From assembly GCA_937966555.1 (NCBI GenBank), contig CALCLY010000030.1:1-5072 (forward strand): a stretch of DNA of 5,072 nt. The letters are read 5' to 3'. The stretch comes from CALCLY01 sp900552775. GTDB taxonomy: Bacteria; Bacillota; Clostridia; UMGS1883; UMGS1540. The position numbers and the translations under genes are program-made. Position 1 is the first letter of the stretch; each line of letters starts with the position of its first letter. The notes beneath the pieces are model-generated. The model was not told the DNA's origin, did not search any database, and saw nothing but the letters and a program-made list of their open reading frames with translations. Positions 1 to 3,753 of the stretch are shown here, piece after piece.

Positions 1-80
1 TTTTAATTGAGATTTTTTCAAGCGAATTTGCAAAGGGAAAAATCAAGAATTTTCGTGAGCATACGGCGAGTGAGGGAAAT

Positions 81-106
81 CCCTTGTTTTAACAAGGGAA
101 CAAGGG
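81..106. repeat. AACAAGGG tandem pair plus inverted copy
   Basis: AACAAGGG occurs twice in perfect tandem (91-98 and 99-106), with an exact inverted copy CCCTTGTT at 81-88. The inverted copy can pair with the first repeat across a TT centre or with the second across ten bases. The last repeat runs into the nic motif. This looks like a binding array for a relaxosome accessory protein; that role is inferred. Confidence 0.6.
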
Positions 107-114
107 CGCACTTA
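103..114 (-). other. nic-site consensus TAAGTGCGCCCT
   Basis: The minus strand reads TAAGTGCGCCCT exactly (plus strand AGGGCGCACTTA). In RSF1010/R1162/pIP501-class origins a MOBQ relaxase cleaves inside the GCGCCCT end and becomes covalently attached to the transferred strand. Here the cut would fall near 104-106 on the minus strand, at the edge of the AACAAGGG repeat. The exact bond cannot be read from sequence alone. Confidence 0.72.
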
Positions 115-115
115 T

Positions 116-131
116 ACACCTTAACAGGTGT
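116..131. repeat. oriT hairpin next to nic
   Basis: ACACCT (116-121) and AGGTGT (126-131) form a perfect 6-bp stem with a TAAC loop. It sits one base from the nic consensus. In R1162-type origins the relaxase recognises such a hairpin just 5' of nic, both to bind the strand and to re-close it after transfer. Confidence 0.7.
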
Positions 132-135
132 GTGC

Positions 136-149
136 GCTCTGCCGAGAGC
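136..149. repeat. Small hairpin GCTCT-GCCG-AGAGC
   Basis: A 5-bp perfect stem (136-140 with 145-149) closes a GCCG tetraloop, five bases from the nic-proximal hairpin. It is probably part of the oriT secondary-structure cluster. By itself it is short enough to be coincidental. Confidence 0.4.
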
Positions 150-150
150 A

Positions 151-188
151 AATTAAAACAAATCGGCGTTTCCGCATTTGTTTTAATT
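151..188. repeat. 13-bp inverted repeat in the oriT region
   Basis: AATTAAAACAAAT (151-163) and ATTTGTTTTAATT (176-188) are perfect 13-bp inverted arms around a 12-base GC-richer centre. A 26-base dyad of this kind is unlikely by chance even in AT-rich DNA. It could be a relaxosome protein or IHF/HU-like binding site, or a cruciform. No flanking gene needs it as a terminator. Confidence 0.6.
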
Positions 189-213
189 ATGGGGCAACTC
201 ACATTTCCCCATA
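188..213. repeat. 7-bp inverted repeat TATGGGG/CCCCATA
   Basis: TATGGGG (188-194) pairs with CCCCATA (207-213) around a 12-base loop. It begins at the last base of the preceding 13-bp arm, so the two dyads are contiguous. It is part of the oriT-like structured tract. Confidence 0.45.
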
Positions 214-222
214 CCCCTTTGT

Positions 223-252
223 GCTATACGCAAAATAAAATTTGCATATAGC
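223..252. repeat. Interrupted 11-bp hairpin
   Basis: GCTATA-c-GCAAA (223-234) pairs with TTTGC-a-TATAGC (241-252), leaving one C/A mismatch and a 6-base A-rich loop. No T-run follows on either strand, so it is not a classical intrinsic terminator. It belongs to the series of dyads between the small gene at 334-501 and the nic site. Confidence 0.5.
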
Positions 253-254
253 GT

Positions 255-282
255 CAAAACAGTTTTCGCAAAAACTGTTTTG
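255..282. repeat. Perfect 12-bp hairpin, CGCA loop
   Basis: CAAAACAGTTTT (255-266) and AAAACTGTTTTG (271-282) form a perfect 12-bp stem with a four-base loop, three bases after the previous hairpin. An outer GTC/GAC pair continues the stem with a TT bulge. It could slow or stop minus-strand transcripts coming from the sensor operon, although no U-run follows, or it could be a protein-binding dyad of the mobile element. Confidence 0.55.
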
Positions 283-285
283 TTG

Positions 286-330
286 ACTTGATATTTTATA
301 TCAAAACAAGTTTGACACAAAATATCAAGT
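286..330. repeat. 12-bp inverted repeat with a competing inner hairpin
   Basis: ACTTGATATTTT (286-297) and AAAATATCAAGT (319-330) are perfect inverted arms 21 bases apart. The left arm can instead fold locally as TTGATAT-TTT-ATATCAA (288-304), so two structures compete. The repeat ends three bases before the stop codon of the small gene at 334-501. A TTGACA at 313-318 with TATCCT at 335-340 (spacer 16) is a weak plus-strand promoter candidate with no gene to serve. Confidence 0.5.
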
Positions 331-333
331 ATA

Positions 334-501
334 CTATCCTATTTTGTATCCTTTAGAAACAAGCTTCATAATTGTTTCTATACCGATTTCACGGTTTTTA
401 AAGAATACTTGCTTTGCGTTTTGTGTTTCCTTTATGGTTATGGTCTTTTTGGTTTCGTCAATCCAGGCAGACCAAGCCGTATTATGTTGCTTATTATTCA
501 T
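334..501 (-). CDS. Small 55-aa hypothetical protein at the end of the sensor operon
   Basis: I do not recognise a named family with certainty. The frame opens right after a stop at 505-507, starts at ATG (501-499) and ends with TAG at 336-334, giving 55 residues. The start lies inside the receptor gene, whose TAA is at 496-494, so the genes overlap by 8 bp and translational coupling is likely; no good Shine-Dalgarno precedes it. The protein is soluble and lysine-rich. It opens MNNKQHNTAWSAWIDE, continues with two short beta-like stretches (about 20-35) and a helix-like segment, and ends LVSKGYKIG. An aromatic-plus-WID start with a GY-plus-basic end resembles small uncharacterised proteins of gut Clostridia, as far as I recall. 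It could still be a chance frame or the tail of an element-borne gene fused to this start. Confidence 0.5.
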   Translation of the reverse strand: MNNKQHNTAWSAWIDETKKTITIKETQNAKQVFFKNREIGIETIMKLVSKGYKIG

Positions 502-2884
502 CAATCATTACCACTGCAGGCACAGGAGTATTCCTTTGTTCTTCAGTCCACTGCCATTGCGGAACAAAATCTTCTGTCTGTCCTTTAATAATATATTTAC
601 CGTCTGTAGATTTCAATTCAAATCCTTCATCGGGCAAAAATGTGATTATTGCATCAAAGGAATCAATTCTGTTATTATTCCCCTCTGTGAGATACAGCTC
701 TGCCGAGATGGTATTCTCGTCAATGACTGTCATTTTTGAATTCAATTCACTGTTTATACGGTACTGCTCCATAGGATTGTCATTGTCTTCGATAAAATTA
801 TCAAACCCTATGTTAACATCAATAATCTTCTTTTCGGGATTATACCAAAAATGACTGTATAGCTTACTTCCGCGGCTCACGTTTATACCGTTTAGCTTAA
901 CGGCAGAGGGGACTATAAATTTTTTGACCGTATTTGGGAGCTTGATTATTTCTGCGGCTTCTTTTGACCGTTCATCGTATTCCTCTGGGACATTGTTAAG
1001 ACCCGTAAAAAACGCAGTAATGTTTAATTCACCGATTTTTACTTTTGTATTTTGAAAATCCAATACTCCATCGCCCGCAGGACACGGCAACTGCATGATA
1101 TAACCTTTTTGATTATCATAAATGATTTCACCGTTCTTTTCTACTGTAAATAATCCCTCTATATCACTGCCTTTACTATATATACGTGTTACTTTATTCA
1201 GCTTTATTTTAACATTTCCTTCTTTTTGGGCATCATCTGATTCAAAATAATTGAAATTGGCTTCAAATTCTGTGCGATAGCCTGTTTTCGATATTTTTGC
1301 TTCCGCACCGTATGTCATATCCGAAAAGGTTGAAAAGGGATTTTCGCCAAACAAAACTTCCATTTGAATGTAGTCGGTATAATATTCAGCGTTCGCACTG
1401 TCAAAACCGAACATCATTAACGAAATAAATTTTGATGTTATTTGGCGTCTGTCTTTCGGTTCGTTTGCACTCCTGGTCTTGTTTTCATATAATTTCAGTT
1501 TTTTAAGATATTCGTAAGGAACATAAGTAATTCCGTTCTCAATATACGGGGCATTGGATAAAGTGTATTTTTCGTTCCCGATTTCAACCTCTTTACTGCC
1601 AACCGTACAAACCGCTGACCACGAATATTCGCTCGGTATTTTCGTTCTGTTCTCTGTTTGTGAATAGGATGTCTCGCTGCCGTTTGGGATGAGTCCTATA
1701 GAAATCATCGTCGTTTCATTCGCCCAAAAATCAATCGTAATTACTCCGTTATTATATTTGATTTTATCATTCTCAATATCTGTTTTATTCAGAAACTCTC
1801 TTAACGGCAAATAATATTCTCCGTTTTTCCGAACAGGGACAAACTCATTATAACCGCCGTCCCCACAAGTGGAAATGTAAACATAATCATCTTTTAAAAG
1901 AGAAGATACCAAAGGTTCGATCTCATTTGCGAATACTACACTGCAGCAGGTAAGCACCAGAATAAGCACCATACACAATGTTGTTCCCCATACGCTAAAT
2001 TTTTTCTTTTTCATAATCATCTCAAACCTCCTTTTAAGCTGTTTTTTGTTTTTAACCATGTTACTGGACAAAGCGGGCGAAGTCTGGCATACCATCGAAA
2101 GAATCATTGTGCTGTACTGCTTCCTGTCTGACATATCCATTTCTTTTGTTACTTGTTCATCACAAGCATATTCACACGCTTCGCCGATTAAATTCACCAT
2201 AAGATATGTAATCGGATTAAACCAATAAATTGAATTGACAATCACCGCAAAAAGCTTGAACCAGGAATCGTGATGCTTATAGTGTACCATTTCATGCTTA
2301 ATTGCAAGTTTATAATCGTCCTCATTCATCTTGATTTCGGGAATTGCAAGCGTTGGCTTAAAAAATCCGAACACAAGCGGCGATGATATTATCGTACTTT
2401 TTATTACGTCCACGCCGTCGATGACTTCGTGTGTATCAAATCCGCAGATTTTCTTCTTAAATCTGAAGTATGAAATGAGGTATCTGCACATTAGAATAAT
2501 AAACCCAAGCAACCATACAGCAATTAAGATCTCCTGTATAGTAATAGGATTAGATCTTCTTACGATTTTTGACGGTTTCGGCAGTACATTATGCTGTGTT
2601 TCTTGCTGAGCTTCCTGCCGAACAGTTTGTATCAGTGCGTTATCTGTTTTTTCTGCCTTTGTTTTCGTATTAAATTCCGTCACATTAACTTGCTGATGTA
2701 TTGGAGCTTTTGGGAGCGATATTTCACCGATATTCATCGGAAGAATGAATATAAGCATTGCAAGCAAGCTTATGTAGTATAAAGCCTTACCGCTCAGGAT
2801 CGATAATATTTTGTTTTTGAATATCAGCAATGCAGTACATATAACAGAGCCTGCAAGAGTTGATATTATAACCGATTCTATCAT
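494..2884 (-). CDS. BlaR1/MecR1-like M56 zinc-protease receptor with an atypical outer domain
   Basis: This is a 796-residue membrane sensor that should trigger loss of the BlaI-type repressor encoded just upstream. Membrane segments lie near residues 4-22, 35-50, 115-138, about 208-232 and 297-318. The cytoplasmic peptidase M56 domain carries the zinc motif H197-E-M-V-H201 and, further on, the family's C-E-x-x-C-D-E block (237-243; E238 is the likely third ligand). Residues 320-796 lie outside the cell. They contain no S-x-x-K, S/Y-x-N, K-T/S-G set in penicillin-binding order: SAVK at 660-663 comes after the only KTG, at 533-535. Residues about 333-465 look like a copper-amine-oxidase-N-like module (paired GEYYLPLREFL and GITYVPYEYL motifs). 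The last 330 residues are beta-rich and unrecognised. Classical BlaR1 is about 585-600 residues, so this one is about 200 longer. It ends in tandem TAA TAA. The metalloprotease assignment is secure; the ligand is unknown. Confidence 0.93.
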   Translation of the reverse strand: MIESVIISTLAGSVICTALLIFKNKILSILSGKALYYISLLAMLIFILPMNIGEISLPKAPIHQQVNVTEFNTKTKAEKTDNALIQTVRQEAQQETQHNVLPKPSKIVRRSNPITIQEILIAVWLLGFIILMCRYLISYFRFKKKICGFDTHEVIDGVDVIKSTIISSPLVFGFFKPTLAIPEIKMNEDDYKLAIKHEMVHYKHHDSWFKLFAVIVNSIYWFNPITYLMVNLIGEACEYACDEQVTKEMDMSDRKQYSTMILSMVCQTSPALSSNMVKNKKQLKRRFEMIMKKKKFSVWGTTLCMVLILVLTCCSVVFANEIEPLVSSLLKDDYVYISTCGDGGYNEFVPVRKNGEYYLPLREFLNKTDIENDKIKYNNGVITIDFWANETTMISIGLIPNGSETSYSQTENRTKIPSEYSWSAVCTVGSKEVEIGNEKYTLSNAPYIENGITYVPYEYLKKLKLYENKTRSANEPKDRRQITSKFISLMMFGFDSANAEYYTDYIQMEVLFGENPFSTFSDMTYGAEAKISKTGYRTEFEANFNYFESDDAQKEGNVKIKLNKVTRIYSKGSDIEGLFTVEKNGEIIYDNQKGYIMQLPCPAGDGVLDFQNTKVKIGELNITAFFTGLNNVPEEYDERSKEAAEIIKLPNTVKKFIVPSAVKLNGINVSRGSKLYSHFWYNPEKKIIDVNIGFDNFIEDNDNPMEQYRINSELNSKMTVIDENTISAELYLTEGNNNRIDSFDAIITFLPDEGFELKSTDGKYIIKGQTEDFVPQWQWTEEQRNTPVPAVVMIDE

Positions 2885-2890
2885 ATTTCA

Positions 2891-3250
2891 TCACTCCTGT
2901 TCCTCTATAAATCTTTTAAGCTCGTCAATGTCTGCCTTTGTAAAAGCTTCATCTCTGAAAAGCGCTGAAATAAGGCTTTTTGCACTTCCGCGGTAAATAG
3001 ACTTTACAAATTCTTTTGTTTGCATTGCCTGATATTCCTGTTCGGAAATAATCGCTTCGTATTCGTGAACATGAGAACGGCCAATCTTTTCGGATTTTAA
3101 ACAGCCTTTGTCGATAAGCCTTCCTGCAAGGGTTGATATGGTTGTAAGCTTCTTATCGGGCATTTTATCGGCAAGCTCGCTCGTCGTTACCTTACCGTTC
3201 TTATCCCAGATTATTTTCATAATCTCCATTTCTGTTTCTGATATTTTCAT
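2891..3250 (-). CDS. BlaI/MecI/CopY-family winged-helix repressor
   Basis: This is a 119-residue dimeric DNA-binding repressor, the usual partner of an M56 receptor. Residues 1-70 form the winged helix: MKISETEMEIMKIIWD is the typical first helix, TISTLAGRL (37-45) matches the family's recognition helix (T-[VI]-x-T-L-x-x-R-L), and HVHEYEA (60-66) is the wing. Residues 71-119 are the helical dimerisation tail. In staphylococcal BlaI/MecI the receptor-dependent cut is Asn101-Phe102; by alignment on KSL the equivalent here is Ala96-Leu97, so that site is not conserved. The start is set by AAAGGGG eight bases upstream and a consensus promoter. The receptor gene follows after six bases, so the two form one operon, and the operator-like dyad on its promoter implies autorepression. 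Confidence 0.95.
   Translation of the reverse strand: MKISETEMEIMKIIWDKNGKVTTSELADKMPDKKLTTISTLAGRLIDKGCLKSEKIGRSHVHEYEAIISEQEYQAMQTKEFVKSIYRGSAKSLISALFRDEAFTKADIDELKRFIEEQE
2894..2898 (-). promoter_or_regulatory. Ribosome binding site of the M56 receptor gene
   Basis: AGGAG on the minus strand lies nine bases before the ATG at 2884-2882 and within the last codons of the repressor gene, whose TGA is at 2893-2891. It supports this start and tight translational linkage of repressor and receptor. The earlier ATG that overlaps the TGA is out of frame. Confidence 0.8.
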
Positions 3251-3258
3251 TGCAGCAT

Positions 3259-3265
3259 CCCCTTT
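3259..3265 (-). promoter_or_regulatory. Ribosome binding site of the BlaI-family gene
   Basis: AAAGGGG on the minus strand is eight bases before the ATG at 3250-3248. An ATG nearer the site (GGGGATG) opens a frame that stops after two further codons, so the ATG at 3250 is the right start. Confidence 0.8.
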
Positions 3266-3270
3266 CGTTT

Positions 3271-3301
3271 CTACATCTTGTTTTTATTATACACTATGTA
3301 G
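3271..3301. promoter_or_regulatory. Probable BlaI-type operator (TACA-N3-TGTA) with an extra half-site
   Basis: TACACTATGTA (3290-3300, plus strand) is a TACA/TGTA dyad with a three-base centre, lying on the -10 end and the spacer of the promoter. TACA-N2-TGTA is the known core of MecI/BlaI and CopY operators, so the half-sites fit while the spacing is one base longer. A second half-site, CTACAT (3271-3276), is the exact inverse of ATGTAG (3296-3301) and would lie in the transcript leader. Occupancy would block RNA polymerase. Binding is inferred from position and the core sequence. Confidence 0.6.
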
Positions 3302-3314
3302 TAGCGAATGTCAA
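3286..3314 (-). promoter_or_regulatory. Consensus promoter of the BlaI-receptor operon
   Basis: On the minus strand TTGACA (3314-3309) and TATAAT (3291-3286) are both perfect sigma-70/sigma-A hexamers with an ideal 17-base spacer. Transcription should start near 3279, leaving a leader of about 30 bases. Such a strong promoter normally needs tight repression, which fits the dyad that overlaps it. Confidence 0.9.
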
Positions 3315-3521
3315 TAGTTTTTTTGAACTTTCTATTTTTTCACAGTATCAAAAATAACCTTATGTTTTTGTTCCTTTTTTCTGAGAAAGAAATGGACGTA
3401 AAATGGAATACAGATACCGTGCCTTTTCAATTATTTTTAATGCTTGCAAAGAAAGCGGCACCCTTGCTTTCAAACAGCAACAATGCCGTGCCGAGCAATA
3501 ATTCCGTGCGCATCGCAGTAT
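3315..3521. other. Gene-free AT-rich segment, possible inserted repeat
   Basis: I see no convincing gene here. The short frames on both strands lack ribosome binding sites and recognisable protein features. Visible structure is limited to a 6-bp hairpin GAAAGC/GCTTTC (3451-3456 with 3466-3471) and three scattered CCGTGC words (near 3416, 3485 and 3504). A weak plus-strand promoter match, TTGAAC (3323-3328) with TATCAA (3346-3351) at 17 bases, could once have served the Hsp20 gene. The segment takes the place where the 5' two-thirds of that gene should be. Confidence 0.4.
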
Positions 3522-3553
3522 CATCAAGGGGGATTCAAAAATCCTCCTTGATG
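3522..3553. repeat. 14-bp hairpin at the Hsp20 break point
   Basis: CATCAAGGGGGATT (3522-3535) and AATCCTCCTTGATG (3540-3553) pair over 14 positions with one G-T-type mismatch and a CAAA loop. No T-run follows, so it is not a terminator. It ends two or three bases before recognisable Hsp20 coding sequence begins, which is where the end of an inserted palindromic element would be expected. Confidence 0.55.
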
Positions 3554-3555
3554 CA

Positions 3556-3699
3556 GGTGTTTGCACAAGGAGTTTTTATGTCGGCGATGTTACTCCAGAA
3601 GATGTAAAAGCAAAATATAAATCAGGTGTCTTGACCATTGTTCTTTCGAAAAAGGAACAGAAAAAGCTTAATTCAACAAGCAAAATTGCTATCGAGTAA
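3556..3699 (+). pseudogene. C-terminal remnant of an Hsp20/alpha-crystallin small heat-shock protein
   Basis: The plus strand encodes the last 47 residues of an Hsp20-family chaperone, ending with TAA at 3697-3699. It begins about GVCTRSFYVGDVTPED, as in the family's CSRSFY(I/V)G strand. It then carries the signature A-x-x-x-n-GVL (AKYKSGVL) and the terminal I-x-I motif (KIAIE). The first part of the alpha-crystallin domain and the N-terminal arm are absent. Upstream the frame reads through the 3522-3553 hairpin and meets a stop at 3499-3501, with no start codon or ribosome site in a sensible place. Intact members are about 140-150 residues, so about two-thirds is missing. It is best read as a gene destroyed by insertion or deletion. 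Remaining conservation suggests the loss is fairly recent. Confidence 0.8.
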
Positions 3700-3708
3700 T
3701 TTTATTAA

Positions 3709-3749
3709 AGAAAGGCTCGTTGCCGTATTCAGCGGCAGCGAGCCTTTCT
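3709..3749. terminator. Bidirectional intrinsic terminator between serpin and Hsp20 remnant
   Basis: AGAAAGGCTCGTTGCCG (3709-3725) pairs with CGGCAGCGAGCCTTTCT (3733-3749) over 17 positions with one mismatch and a 7-base loop. It lies nine bases after the Hsp20 stop and four bases after the serpin stop on the other strand, in the converging configuration. The flanks are AT-rich but have no long T-run, so efficiency is uncertain. It should insulate the BlaI promoter region from serpin transcription. Confidence 0.8.
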
Positions 3750-3753
3750 GCGT

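Larger units (their letters stand above)
81..213 (-). other. Probable origin of transfer (oriT), RSF1010/pIP501-like
   Basis: This segment has the layout of a conjugative transfer origin. Read on the minus strand, it runs through several inverted repeats, then a 6-bp hairpin (131-116), then two bases later TAAGTGCGCCCT (114-103), then a run of CCCTTGTT repeats. Hairpin followed closely by TAA(G/A)TGCGCCCT is the known nic arrangement of RSF1010/R1162 and of Gram-positive pIP501-type (MOBQ) plasmids. No open reading frame explains the region, and the density of dyads is typical of relaxosome binding. No relaxase gene is visible in the window; it would be expected just beyond the left edge. The outer boundaries are my estimate. 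The core motif is exact, and the functional assignment is inference from that match. Confidence 0.72.

Noticed and set aside
3..92. Plus-strand frame open from the left edge to TAA at 90-92, ending HTASEGNPLF.
   Set aside because: It could be the end of a gene from outside the window, but 29 codons with no recognisable family are too little, and its 3' end overlaps the oriT repeats. The left extension would decide.
313..340. Plus-strand promoter-like TTGACA-16-TATCCT.
   Set aside because: The -10 is weak, it lies within a dyad, and no plus-strand gene follows before the antisense operon. It is noted only inside the dyad entry.
344..854. Two overlapping plus-strand frames of 131 and 146 codons.
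   Set aside because: They lie antisense to the receptor gene's 3' end and the small gene, with cysteine/serine/phenylalanine-rich composition, no ribosome sites and no family features. They are shadows.
2384..2890. Possibility that the receptor is a true beta-lactam sensor with a linked beta-lactamase.
   Set aside because: No beta-lactamase or penicillin-binding gene is in the window, and the outer domain lacks the ordered catalytic motifs.
3360..3566. Minus-strand 68-codon frame rich in Cys/Arg upstream of the BlaI-type gene.
   Set aside because: It runs through the hairpin and the gene-free segment, has no ribosome binding site and has a low-information composition. It is treated as non-coding repeat DNA.
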